NCBI RefSeq assembly: GCF_028858725.1
Contig: NC_084763.1
Span: forward strand, 21,571,501-21,635,500
Reading direction: 5' to 3'
Source: Colius striatus
Taxonomy: Eukaryota > Chordata > Aves > Coliiformes > Coliidae
DNA: 64,000 nt
A program made the position numbers and the translations under genes. The notes under the pieces were generated by a model that saw only the letters and a program-made list of their open reading frames with translations, ran no database searches and was not told the origin of the DNA. Below, piece by piece: positions 37,919 through 50,700 of the stretch. Within the stretch, counting starts at the first letter, position 1; every line of letters begins with the position of its first letter.

Positions 37919-38638
37919 GTATGTAGCATTTACTGTGTAGCAGAAATGGTTGTCAGGAGTAATCCTTTAAGTGTTATGGACTGGCAGCTTTTTAACGAGA
38001 AATAGATTTATCTAGTCCAGTTCTGTGGTTATGTTCCTCTTCTGGTTTGAAGATGACTTCTATAAAGTGCCATTATTTCCTGTGGTTTACCTGAAAAAAT
38101 GAGGTGGAAAGAAGTGAGGTAGTTTTCTAAAAGCTGGTAGCTCTCTGCAAACTTGCTTTTTCCATTGAGTTACAAATCTAGATATTAATTTGGATGTTAG
38201 GCAGAACTGTGTAGAAGATAATGCTATCTGCTCTTATAGAAACTGCACTTATAGAAATTGTTATTAAGTTGTCAAGCATTATATTAGCAAATTATTTTGT
38301 ATTTTTAGCTACTTTTTTAATGGAATATGTGCTTTCCAGAGTATATTATTGAATACACTTGAAGATGCAAAATACATGCATTAAACTGTCAATTTTCCAG
38401 TAAAATAAGAGCAAGCCTCAGGATTGATATGAGTAGTATATACTTCAGTTACTATCTGAGCATTTAATTAAGGATACTCTTTCATATAGTTTGTAGATAG
38501 CTTGTATTTAAAAGCTAAAAATCACCATAATGTACTACTGTGGTGTATGAAACTGGAAATAAAAAGACCCCAAATGAATGGTTTTTATGCATTTTCCTTT
38601 TTCCGTTTCCCTCCCTCTTTGTATCAGGAGCTGCTGAA

Positions 38639-38783
38639 ATGGGTTGTGGATTAAACAAACTAGAGAAGCATGATGAAAAACGGCCTGGAAATATCTATTC
38701 AACTTTGAAGAGGCCCCAGGTAGAAACCAAGATAGATGTTTGCTATGAATATCGATTCCTGGACTTCACAACACTAAATGACA
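38639..38783 (+). CDS. RFTN1: RFTN1 (raftlin) first coding exon
   Basis: Raftlin is a lipid-raft protein of the plasma membrane and endosomes. It supports B- and T-cell receptor signalling and takes part in TLR4/TLR3 ligand uptake. The exon runs from the acceptor gtatcag|gagctg (38628) to the donor aca|gtaagt (38783/38784). It encodes 48 residues plus one base: MGCGLNKLEKHDEKRPGNIY, then STLKRPQVETKIDV, then CYEYRFLDFTTLND. Gly2 and Cys3 form the myristoylation and palmitoylation signal that anchors raftlin. The start is in good Kozak context (G at -3 and +4). The frame is open upstream of this ATG into the intron, but the acceptor and the MGCGLNK homology fix the start. The rest of the protein (over 500 residues) lies beyond the window. 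Confidence 0.96.
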
Positions 38784-41700
38784 GTAAGTAGACAATGTTC
38801 TTATTTAGATTTTTTTGATTCCTGTTCAGAGTAACATATTAATTGCTTCATAATACATTTTGTATAGTAGTTCAAGTTTTTAATATTACTTTGGTTTCTT
38901 TAACTCTTCAGTCATTATACTTACAGAGATCTTACAGAGTTTTTTCTGTAAATTTTTAGTGTTCGAACTAGTAGGTTATCAGTTTTTAGATTCTTGACCC
39001 CATTGTTTTGGGGGTTTTTTTGTTACTCTAAGATGAATGTTTATTGCTTTAATTTCCATTTTTTCCAAGTTTTGTGTGGTAAATCAGTTCAGGTCTGCCA
39101 GGTTATATACTTTTACTGCTCTTTTTTTCTTCCTCCCTTTCTGTTCCCTGTGCTCCATCAGGAGTATTTAGAGAGGTTGAAGTTAATGCTTTTGGTTTTG
39201 CTACCTTACCTAAGTAACTCTTACATGGTTACAGTTAGCTACAGGTGCATCTATGTGGGTGGAAAAAGGATAGCGGGAGACAGTTTAGATGTGAAACATG
39301 AAAGGGATGAAGGTCCAGTCTCAAGCAATTTTTACCTTGAGTTTTCTTTACTGTCTGAAATAGTCGTACTTTAATTCACATGATGATGATACACAGTTAC
39401 TCCATTTCTTTCCTTTCTGATTGACGTCAAGCATCTCTGTCAGTATTGCTCACACCATTGCCTGTGCCCTCTTTCACTTCAAAATTAGCCTACTCTACAA
39501 GCAATTACTCCTCACACCATTTGGAAATCTGAAGCTTGAGCAGAAGGCTGGGACCTGCTTTTTGCTATATATAAAACAAAACAGTACCAAAATCTGTTAG
39601 AGCTAGCTGGCAGGATGCCAGGTAAAGCCTCTATGCTTTTGCCCTGCAGTGTGCTGCTACTTCTCTTGTTTTGCAAGTCAGGTCAAAGGAAAAGCCAAAG
39701 CAGTATGTCTCTCACTGTGTGAGACAAAGAGCTGCTGGTATGTCGCTTAATGTGACAGCTCTAGTGCAGTTCAATATGTTCAGCCCAGAGTAATGCGAGT
39801 TTGTTGTTTTTTCAAAACTTACTGCAAGTGAACTTGAATTTAGAAAAAGGTTTGGAATAGGTGATTGGACAGGAGTGTGCTTTTGTAAGCAATGTGGAAG
39901 CTGAGGAATTTTGTTTTGGCTGTTTTTTCTTACTGCCTGTCTTCCAGACTTGTGAATTTTTGGTTTGTCTTGTTACATTAATTGGGAGGCACTACAGTCA
40001 TTGAGAAGACCAAAAAAATGGGAGAGGATTTTTTTTTATCTTTAAGTATTGCAGTTGTTTCTACATATATGTATTTTTATTTCAAAGTGAACTGTTTATA
40101 TCCTTTGATAGTTTGATGGCTTTTACTGAGATGTGCTCTCCATTGTGTCATTAGTGAAAATTAATTAATATTGAGGACACATTTTGTGGGCTTTCCAGGG
40201 ATGCTCATCACTTCTGTCTGATTGTCTCACCACCTTTAGTGTGTGCATTCTCCTGATACCTCATGAAGTCTCATCTTTGTCACTGCATGGAGAAAGAATT
40301 GGTACATGAGATGTCAGTGTGACTTGCCTCAGGCACAGAGAGTGTCTGGCACAGTGCAAAAAAATTAAACCCAGACTTTTTAAGTCTGATAAATTTAATA
40401 AGTTTGTTGTGTGTTTTTCTTACTCATCATAGATAGCTTTGTTACAATTTTATGAGGCATGGTTTTAAAGAGACTATTTTAAAGAGACTGTAAGTAGAAA
40501 TACTTTTATAAAATTCTTTGGCTTGCTGAAGAGTGTAAGCTATCCAGCTCTCATTGAGTTCTGCTTTGGCATGTTCTATCCCCATCACTCTATTCTCTGA
40601 AGATGCCAGAGGATAGGCAGATGAGGAGGGGATGGAGCTGTTGTTCCTGCTCTTTTTCTTTACTATCACCCATGACTGTGTGCTCTCAGGACTGGCAGGG
40701 CAGCACCTTGTAGTTTTGCATCTCCCTCCCTATTCATGTCATTGGCTGTGTGAAGGCTCACATTGCACTATGTAGTTCTGTGATGTTCCAGGTTTTTCTC
40801 AATGGTGACAACAGTACTGATTCATTTATATTTTTGCTGAGAAAGACCCTCTCCAGATAACCAGAGTTAATGATGAGTTTCACCTGTGTCTGTGTGGGTT
40901 CAAAGGCTTCTAAAAATGAAGTGCTCCTAGCTGTGTAAAAAGAATATTTGGGTTGTGAAGTCTGTCTTCTGTGAATCTACTTTAGCCCTTTCAGAATATA
41001 TATATATCCTGACATCATTTTTTCCACAGGTTTTCCACTTCATCAGGTTTTTAGAAAAAGCCACATGAATGGCTGCAGAGTATTTTATTGTATCTTTGTT
41101 CTAGGCCTTATTGACTACATTAGTGAGCCTGGCTCTGAAGACAGGTACTCATTTTTGTCTGGGGCTTTTCTTTGTTTACTGCTCTGATAACTGTATCTAT
41201 CACAAGTGTTTAATCTTAATGGTAAGAAGGATGTGATTAGTGGGAACTAATACACAGATTACTGCCAGAAATTTACTAAGTCCTTAGTGTTTCTTAATGT
41301 GTTCCAAAAGCAACTTGTGTTGACTTTTGATGTAATGATGGCTGCTAGTCATATTTACAATTTGGAACTGCATGTATTCTCAAATGTGATATCCAGAAAA
41401 ATTGAAAACCACTTCCATAAAGTGATGTATGTTTTAAATGCGTTTTCATAGGCAACTAGACACGTGTAAGTTTTCTCCAGCTGTACATGGGGATATACTT
41501 TCTTGTCACCTGTCAGATCTGTGAATTGACTTAACTCATGGATCTAGCAGAAGTCTATTTGGTCTTTTTGTTTGATTATCCTCTGCCAGATGAGTGTCTT
41601 GTGGAAGGGTCTAAAGTATGCTCAGCTGGTAGGAGTCATGGGAGTGTGCAGTCAGGAAAAAAAATAGAACCTTTTTAAAATTAGATTATACTGTTATGAA

Positions 41701-42641
41701 CTCATTACCCTAGCATCATTCTGTTGAAAATAGGGATAAAATGATGTCTGCTGGTCATTGCTGTGCTAGCCAGAAACTTAACTTTGTTTGGTTGCTGTTT
41801 ACCTTCTGACATGTACAGCTGAAGGAATGTGAGGAAATAGACTCCTTTGCTGTACATTTTTATTAATTTCTGAACTTGAGCCTTGGTCTACATTGATGGA
41901 GATGTCCAATGGAAAACAGTGTTTGATCACTTAAGTACTATATGAATAATGCATAGATGCAGAAGGCAGATTTAAGATTGTAAGTATAAACTTCATTTTG
42001 ACATTTCCCGATGTTATAGGATTGGTGTACTTGGAAATAAAATGTTTAGAGAAAGATTTCCCAAAGAAAGCAGGCTGTGATGAACCCATCAGTTTCCATC
42101 ATGTGCCACAACACTGATAACCTGCATGGTTCTTAAGAATCGAAATGGTCAGATTGCCACTGTCCTTTATCTCTTAGGCAAGTGAGATAACTGATAGTAG
42201 CAGAGGGTTATCATATAGTGTTGACTGATACTTGAGGAACGAGCACTTTGCTAAGACATTTCAAAACCTTGAGGTGGTTTTGCTCACTTTGAGTTGTTTG
42301 CTTTATCTGGTCTGCTTATGAGCTTTACCTTTCTTGTTTCTGATAAAGTAGCCCTTTCCAAGAAATCAGTCTGTCTTCAGTCTTGTCTCTTGACAATGTC
42401 TTTGTGTGCTCTGTTCTTTAGTCATCTATACTGTCCAAAGCTTGTGGACTGTTTTTCTCCCTCAGGTGAATCACACCAGATTTCACCCAAATTGAATTGA
42501 TAAAATCATCACATAATTTTACTTGCCAAGACAACATACACAGATTCATAAATGGAATGGCTCATTGCTGGATAAGCAAAGTGCCAGAGGAAGTGCAAAG
42601 GAAGAGCAGGATCTTCCCCCATTGATCTCAATCCAGAGCTA
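38784..42641 (+). other. RFTN1: RFTN1 intron 2, first part
   Basis: This is AT-rich intron beginning gtaagt. I found no second coding exon (expected to continue the raftlin sequence with a leucine-rich stretch) and no recognisable transposon. Confidence 0.55.
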
Positions 42642-43007
42642 CTAGGTTGCCCTGTCTGTAACGTTAGCTTCATTATTGTTGTGCTCATACAGTTTCTGAA
42701 CTATACCCACCTCACTGTCATCTTGTAGGGCTCGTTCCTTCTCTGAGTCCAGCATATCTTTCAGTGCACAGTCCAGTCCTGTGAAATCTCCATCTTCAGC
42801 TAGTTTTATCTGATAGCTTTCTACCCCAATCCGTTTCTTCTGCTGCTCCCCTAAGTTATTCTGTCTTGGAGACACCATTCCCAATGGCATGCAACGGATG
42901 CTGGTGATGGCTTGGAGAGGACATGCACTTCAACATCTTACTCTTCTAGCTCTCTGCTGGCTAATCTTCACTTCAGTGTTGCTCTTTTTGGTTGCCTTCC
43001 CATTGTC
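42642..43007 (-). pseudogene. Unidentified coding-like stretch, possible retrocopy or old exon
   Basis: An 82-codon minus-strand frame (42642-42890) reads like real protein: MPLGMVSPRQNNLGEQQKKR, then IGVESYQIKLAEDGD and ALKDMLDSEKERALQDDSE. It is charged, has few rare residues and ends in a natural-looking hydrophilic tail. Upstream in the same frame, beyond one TGA (near 42931), codons read KDNGKATKKSNTEVKISQQR, also typical protein. I do not recognise the family. There is no poly-A tail on the 3' side and there are no clear splice sites. It lies antisense within RFTN1 intron 2. Confidence 0.35.
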
Positions 43008-46000
43008 TTTGAGACAATACTAATCCTAAGTGGCAATGATTGAACCTTATAACATTAAAAATATTGAGGAAAGTGAAAGGCACTAGCATTAGATTAACAT
43101 TAGCAACAAACAAGACTGGAAGAGCCTGTTCTGGAAAACCCCCTCAGAAGATTATGTCATCTGCCCAGAAGTAGAAAAAATATGGTTTATTTTGCATCCT
43201 TCTCCATGTAAATAAAAGAAGTAACTCTCATATCTTCAAGTTTTATTGAAAATAAGAGGTAAATGGTGAGTGAACCTGAGGAGATCATGGGCTGACAAAT
43301 GGAATAGCCTGAATTTAAAGCAACCATGTTTTGAACAGTGACTCTCTGAAGCAAGCTGATTTGTTTTGACTTGTTATTTTGTTTGAAAAACAAATATTTA
43401 AATCTGCATTCCTTCTCTGTTCTTATCTGATCTGCTTATTTTGGAACACTTGAGTTGCAATGACAGTCCGTACAGAAACTGAACTTTCCCTCTTCTTCAT
43501 CCTTTATTTCTCTTTTTCCACCTCCTTTCAGTTGTGAACAAGGAATGTGATAGTTATTTATCTCTTCTCCTCAGAATAGTGTATCGTTTTTTTGGTGTTT
43601 AAGGGGTTTTAATTTATTTTTTACTGACTTGCATCTTTTTTTGCTTTGCTTTACATTCCCATTGCAATCCATTGGTCTGATGAGTTACGACAGGTTTTGG
43701 CCTTGAATAAAGTTGGCATGAAACATATGCTAGCCATGTGATGAGAATGAAATGGGGATATAAATTTTTTTAAATGGGGAAAGGCTATGCTCTGAAGAAG
43801 CCATTTGTGCTGTAAAACCACTAAAATCCAGATGTTTTGACTGATGGAATGAAAAATAACAATACTTCACATGTTGCAAAGAAATTAAGTTAAAATGTAA
43901 ATACAAGGGTATATAGATTTTATCCCTATTGTCAAGAATTTGTCTCTTCAGTTAAAAAAAAGAAAATTATTTAAAAAGTGAGATTGAGTTACATTCCCAC
44001 ATTTCCAATGTATTTTTTGCTTGAGTGTTTTAAGTGTTGTTGTCAAAGGACATGTATTTTACCAAGACAATACTTCTAGTATAGCAAATTTGTTATACAC
44101 ATAAACCCTTCTGATTTGAGGCCTTTTTTTATATGTATGTGTATATATATTTATATGTATGAATATATATATGTAAAATTTGAAAGTATATCTATCTTTC
44201 CAGGTCTGACCACTTCTGGATTCCATACAGTGTTTCGGAACCAATTGTACTGCTTAAAGCATTTCTTACTGTCCTATTTGAGCTGCTGTGGCTGGGCTTT
44301 TGATTCTTACTCAGTTTTGTTTTGTTTTTCCTAATCATACAATGTGTAAAGACATGATTATTATTGTGTTACAATCAATAATTAAATGTGTTCAGTATGG
44401 ACATATTGTTAATTAGAGATTAAATTTCAGTTCTGTTTAGGCTTAAATTAATAAACCCCCTTCAATTTTCCTCTTGGGGAGGGGAAACAGGAATTCTAAT
44501 TGGAACTTGGAAGTGTCATGCCCTGGAAAGTGTGTGAGTTGAGGGCAGAGAAGGCAATTTTCCTACAGAATTGTGTCTGCATTTTTTTATCAGGAAATTG
44601 TGTTTGCTACAGAATGTAATTATTTGCTGTTGACTTAAGTGCTTACTGTCTTTTCCTATTGGTAATGTTTATATTATATTAAACAGCTATTTGTGCCTGG
44701 CTTCTGTTGCTTACTGTTTCTCTTCACCATTCACTTGAAAAAGCTTAGTCAAAACCAAACAAAAACCCCCCTCTTCTTCTTCTTCCTCTGCATTTGCAAG
44801 TGTTATTACTTGATTTTAAGACTAGCAAAAGCAGTTGTTTCTCCGTTGGTGAAGTTACTTAAGTTTCCTGTTTTAATTTCTGTAAGGAAAAGAATATAAA
44901 TGAAATTGGGATTTGAGTTTTATATTTCAAGTTGACCAGATCTGTTACCACTATTTTGTCTGTGGAGGCAGTGAAATAAAATTAGCACAGCAAACTATTG
45001 TTAGATATTAATGTAATGTGATAGAAAGGACCAGACTCTGTAGCTCATCTACAGCAGACTAAAACAGTGCTTCAGAGGAGATTAATAGCTTCAGGGCAGT
45101 AAAATGATGAGCAGAATAGGCCAATGGATTACTTCTGCGTAGCCCAGATTCTGCTACTGTGATCCCTCCATTTAAGCTTTGTCCATGTGCCTTTCCCATT
45201 CAGCTTAGTTTGATCGTATATACGTGATAAAAAGAATCAGCATAAGGAGTTTGCTGGATCTGGACTTCAGTGCTCTCTGTTAATGCTAACATGAAAAAAC
45301 TAATTTTTTTGGCTTCTCTTAGTATTCTGTTTCAAGTGAATTATGGTCTATAGTAATGAAATATTCATGCTGTAGCAGTTTATAAAAATTATTTGTGTGT
45401 CTTGGGGAAACTTGAAATTTGACATAAAAGGATCATTCCATATGTTAGTAATTTAATAAATACAGTAAATTACATCATAAATGTAATTACTTTAAATAAT
45501 TTTTAGGAATAATTTGAACTTCTTTACCATGGTTACCTTTTTAATAAGAATGTATAACTTGAGTAAAATCTGTTAGACATATTTTAGGTTCTAAATACAA
45601 GCTTTACTTTCCATAATTATTGTATCTAGGTCCTCGTTATGGTAGGCTGTATGCACATATTGTCTCTTCTACATGTATAAGTGTATCTGTGTCTCTGCAT
45701 CAATAATGTGTAATACATATGAACATGCATGTATTGTATATGCATTTATATTATTGAGAGGGCTGTTTCATGAGGATAGGAACGTTCAATCTTTTACACT
45801 TTGCTTTATGGCTGCACTTAACTGTACTACAATAGAAAGTACAAAGAGCTTTACATAAAGTCATGTAATGATTGTGACAGAACTGGGAAGAAGTCCTGGG
45901 CAGTCCAGTGCTCTGGTAGCTAGATCATAGCCTTCAAAGCAGCCTTCTCACTGAATGTAAGGGAAGAAGCTGGTCAATATAATGCTTTAATTTTCCTAGC

Positions 46001-46235
46001 CTGTATCTTAACAGTTATATACCTGCAAAAAAGCTGTACCTTTCACATTCAAATGCAAAAAAAAAATTGATGGTGTTACCTGTGTCCTCCAGATCTAACT
46101 CAACTGTGGCCCTGCTATTTGATGTTATGAGTAATACATTATAGTCTAAATGAAAGCTTAGATATAATATGATGTGAGTATTAGAATTCTCAAATAAAGA
46201 GAACAGGGATGATGTGTTTTGGAACTGTATTTTCA
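43008..46235 (+). other. RFTN1: RFTN1 intron 2, no recognisable element except a TA-rich tract
   Basis: This is AT-rich unique sequence. The only structured feature is the imperfect TA-rich tract at about 44131-44176. Confidence 0.5.
44131..44176. repeat. Imperfect TA/TG microsatellite
   Basis: Mixed tatatg and tatata units give chance open frames on both strands. Confidence 0.8.
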
Positions 46236-46493
46236 ACTGGTGATTGAGAGGCAATGGGTACAAGCTGAAACATAACAGGTTCCAAAGAAACACAGGGAAA
46301 AAAATCTTCACTGTGAGGGAGCACTGGAACAGGCTGCCCAGATGGATTGTGGAGTCTCTTTCCTTAGGGACATTCAAAACCCACCTGGCTAAGTTCCTGT
46401 GTGACCTACTCTAGGTGGTCCTGGTCTGGCAGGGGAGTTGGACTAGATGATCTTTCGAGGTCCCATCCAGCCCTTGAGATTCTGTGATTCTGA
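46236..46493 (+). mobile_element. CR1 3' fragment
   Basis: This is the end of ORF2 ('ctggaacaggctgcccagat') followed by a 3'UTR with 'ctctaggtggtcctggtctg', 'gttggactagatgatctttc' and the terminal 'gattctgtgattctga'. It is the same 3' type as the copy at 25800-26080. Confidence 0.92.
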
Positions 46494-47355
46494 TTTTTTT
46501 CTGATGCTTTTATGAAATCTCACCCCAAATACATGTAGCGATGTAACAACCACTTTTTCTACATGGATTCTGCATATGTAGTTTGGCAATGGCTGTGTGC
46601 CAATGAAAAATTAGGGAGAAAAGGAACACCTGCAGGATGTTTTCATGTATACGTGTTCTACATTGTGAAAAAATATGGGTGCTGCAATAAGTGTCCTTGT
46701 GGTACCTTTCTTAGTCTGCACCCATTCTTAGACTGAAGAATAGGTGCTGTAATACTCTTTTCTTGCCGTGCCATCATTGATTGTATCGACTGCATAGCTG
46801 AAGCTGCTTCTTAATGCAGCTATTGAATTCTTGTAAGAGATGAATGTTTTATGTCACACATAACACAAATGTTGTAATTCATTCGCATAATGGAAAAATA
46901 GGTACAAATCTGTTTAAAAAATGAGCTCTGAACTTCCAAGAAAAGTTTTCTTTCTTTTAGCAACTTGAGAATTGCACATGGTCTTTCTGAGTCACCCTGT
47001 TTTTTCTTTTGCCTCTGGCTTTGCACATTTTCATGTGGTGTTCATCCTTCTGATCTTGTCAGAGCCGGGGTGCTAGGTGTAGCAGTCAGGAAGGCTGGTA
47101 GATGAGCATTTCTGATGGAATTATGAAATTCTTCAAACCAGAGAAGCCCAGTCCTATTTTCTCAGAAACAAATCTTCCCCTGTGTTTCAACTGGAACAGG
47201 AGATCACACAAGTTACAAGGCTTGTAACTTTGAATGACTCGTTTTTGTTCTGGGAGAGAAGTGATTAGGAGTCATCTCTGTAGTAATCTGCTTAATCTCT
47301 TTATGACTACAAGTTCCTTGACATTAGATAGATTATATTTAAAAATCTATGTGAT

Positions 47356-47772
47356 GGGGACTGGAGCATCTTTCATATGAGGAAAGGCTGCGGGAACTGG
47401 GACTTTTTAGTCTAGAGAAGACTGAGGGGAGATCTTATTAACTTTTACAAATATCTAAAGGGTGGGTGTCAGGGGGTTGGGACATCCCTTTTTTCTATTG
47501 TAGTTAGCAACAGGACAAGGGATAATGGGATGAAGCTGGAACACAAAAAGTTCCACTTAAACATAAGAAAAAACTATTTCACTGTGAGGGTGAAGGAGCA
47601 GTGGAACAGGCTGCCCAGACGTGTTGTGGAGTCTCCTTCCTTGAAGGTCTTCAAGACCCACCTGGACAAGTTCCTATGTGACCTGATCTAGGGGACCCTG
47701 CTTCTGCAGGGGAGTTGGACTAGATGATCTCTAAAGGTCCCTTCCAAGCCCTACCATTCTATGATTCTATGA
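47356..47772 (+). mobile_element. CR1 3' fragment
   Basis: About 417 bp runs from 'gactggagcatctttcatat' through the C-terminal ORF2 codons to the 3'UTR, which has 'ctgcttctgcaggggagttg', and the terminal 'ccattctatgattctatgat'. It is the same 3' type as the DAZL-intron CR1. It lies about 860 bp after another CR1 tail of the other type. Confidence 0.93.
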
Positions 47773-50700
47773 TTAATTTCTTAATAATTTGCTTTGTAAA
47801 TAAGTGTTTCTTGGCTAAAATCTCATGAGAATGTGAGGTGTAGAATTGATTAATCCTGAGTTGAGGACACCTCTTTTGAGAGAAAACAGGAATTGTTGCT
47901 GTAAGCTGCTCTTGACTGTGAGAAGTTGCTTTTCTTAATCTTAGTGAAAAGAAAATGCTGAGTAGATGTACCTTGATGGTGTGGGATTTTTTTTGTTTTA
48001 ATTTATTCATCTGATCTTCCTATATGAAGATTAAAAGAGTCTCTATTGTGATGGAAACAATGTGGACATTTAGCTATGTCACATAATCTGCGCCTTGGTG
48101 AGTCAGACCCAAGGGTTTGCATAGCTCAGCACTGGCTGGTAGCAGGCTGTGCAGAACTTAAGCCAGCCGCATAGTGCAAGAGGGGTAGATAGCCAGGTTG
48201 GAGCAGTTGCTTCTGTAGAGTTTATGCCACATTAAATGCATTTGGAGGATTTTACTTTCACCAGTAGCTAGTGTCGTCCACTACTCTGCATCTATATGCA
48301 AGCCACATGTGGTTCTCAAACAATCTGAAGGAAAGATATCTGAAAAATGTTTGTTTTCTGGCTTGCAAGCCCTTCTGGGAGTCACTTAAGGAGGTGCTAT
48401 TTTGTCCCAATATCTGTCTCAGATGACTGTTTTGTCTTTGCCTCTCCACTAATGCTTGTAAAGAGATTTCACATACAGAAGCAAGTCTAATTTCTGTTCC
48501 TACTTCTGCTCCTAGTTTGTTTTCTGTTCTTGCTTTTGCATACATGCTCTGTTGCTCCTACTGCCTGGTGACTTTGCTTCACCCGTGGCTAAAAAAGTCA
48601 AGACAAGATGGAGTTGAAGATGAGTTGATGAGCATCCTCCTCTAGCTGTGGCAGCTACTGTGTGAGCACATTCCATGTGAGCTGACCCTCTCCTCCATCC
48701 TCCCTACTTTTGTCTGAAGAGGAAGACGTAGACTATGCTTTACTTTATTGAGTTTTCACTCTTCTGTGTGCTTTGTTCTACATCCACTGGAGGGTAATAT
48801 AGGTGTGAGACACTAGGCTGGACTGGCAGGGCTAGTGTTTGCCTCTCTTCACTGAGGATGCTGTGGTGGGTTGGAATTTGCTGTTGTTACAAGCTACTGC
48901 CATGACTTTGCCATCACTGGATGAAGTTTTAAGAGTTCAAACCTGCTCTCACAGTGTTGCTGTCACTCTTTAGAGTCCTATGATTGTAGTACCTGTTGGT
49001 CAGCAGCTAACCAGTTTGGAAGGGAGGGTGAATTTGCAGTGGGCAAAGTCATGATCAAGGTTTTCAATGCCATCCTCCAAACACTGTTTCAAGCACTGCC
49101 CTTATAGTGAGGCACAGCTGAGTGTCTAGAAGTGAGGAGATTCACTCTCTTCCTGGTGGCATTTGACCATTTATACCTTTTAGGTGGGTACAGTTACGTT
49201 GTCCTTTCCTTGACTCTCAGTGCCTGTTTTGACTTTTTACTCCTGTTGGCAGATGCCTTCACTGCTGCCTTAGTGGGCCTCAGGAAACCTAACAAATTTA
49301 GGTCTGTGTTAAGGCACAGCTCATAGCTGAAAAGTATCAGCAACATACAGAGCAGGGAAATGGAGGGGTGAGGGTGAGTCTGGTGCCCTGCTCTTCTGAG
49401 AAGTGTTAAAGGAGGGAGAACTGACAAAGAGAGGAGTGATAAAGTCTATCCTTCTGTTCCCCTGATTTGGAGAGGAGAGACTTTTAATGACAAGGAAGGG
49501 GGTAGTACAGGCAGATTAAGTCCTGCAGTATGAAGATCAGCTCTCCCCTATTCTGAACAAGGAAAGCTGCATCTCTCCTTGTGAAGCATCTGTTCCTTCC
49601 CTGCTTTCCTTTTAACTTGCAGGGGAAATGGCCTGGCAGTCCTGTTCCTAGGCTTTTGGCTGAAGCACTCCATTCAGAGCAGGACCATGCACTGTCGGCT
49701 GCTTGATAGGCTGTCAACACTCAGCCGACATGTCAGCTCGTATGAAGCTCCAAAGGGTCTTCATAGCCAGAATCCTTCAATCCCAGAAACTGCCTCCACA
49801 CTCTTTCCTACAAAAAGTGTAGCAGTCAAGTGTCTGTCAGCCTTGTGATGAGCTATAACGTCTCTAGTCCAGGCTCCCTGCCATAGCTTTCCTGCTGCTG
49901 CACCCCAGAAAACACGGGCGCTTTAGACTTCTCTGCTGAAACAGAGGAGTGAAGGGCACAGCTGCAGCTAAATAGAAATGAAAAAGAGTTCAAGCAACAT
50001 CTTTGACAGCTTTAGTCTCAGAATGGATCAACATGAACCAGAAGTTTTAAGGAAGTGAAAAGCAAGTTGTGATCTGGAACTTCTGGAGCAGAGACAGAGA
50101 TGGAGAAAAAGGGTGTTGGGGTGCTGATACAACTTACATGAGAAATATTGCCCAGTGGACCTGCATGTTAAGAGGATTAACTGGAACAAAAACTGAACAG
50201 CAGATCCCAGCTTGGGCATATGAAGCGGCACCTACAGTCATGAGGAGAACATGAGAGGTAGGCACACTGTCTGCAGGCTGAATGCTGAAATGGGGAATAA
50301 AAGCAAGTCTGTACCCAAAATCCTTCCATTGAATGACTCCTGTCCCCCAGTACAAGGTGACTCATCCACGCTGTGGGTGCTCTGCAGAGGATCACACAGC
50401 TGAGAAGAGCTGTGGGAACAGGACCATATTTGCTGCTCCTGCTCCCTTAGGGGACTGTGTGGTCAGGTGATTTTTTTGTGAGGGCAGAAGGGAAGGGCAC
50501 TCACTATCTGATGGCCTCTGCCATCTACTGCTGTGTCTTCCAAAGAGCTAGAACCACCTTGGCCTGGACCTATGCTGATGTAGATCGTGGTCATGGAGAC
50601 CCCAAAAGTTATGCACAGTGCCATTGGTGTGATGTTGGCCACTGTTCCTATGCGTTTGGACAGGGAAGCAGCTTCACAGGAGCATCTTTGTCTGGAAGCC

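Larger units (their letters stand above)
33302..38627 (+). other. RFTN1: RFTN1 intron 1, downstream part
   Basis: This is AT-rich sequence with two small perfect hairpins (34093-34117 and 37890-37918) and no transposon or exon that I recognise. It ends in the acceptor cctctttgtatcag. Confidence 0.5.

Noticed and set aside
44059..44334. Small frames around the TA-rich tract
   Set aside because: They derive from simple-sequence DNA.
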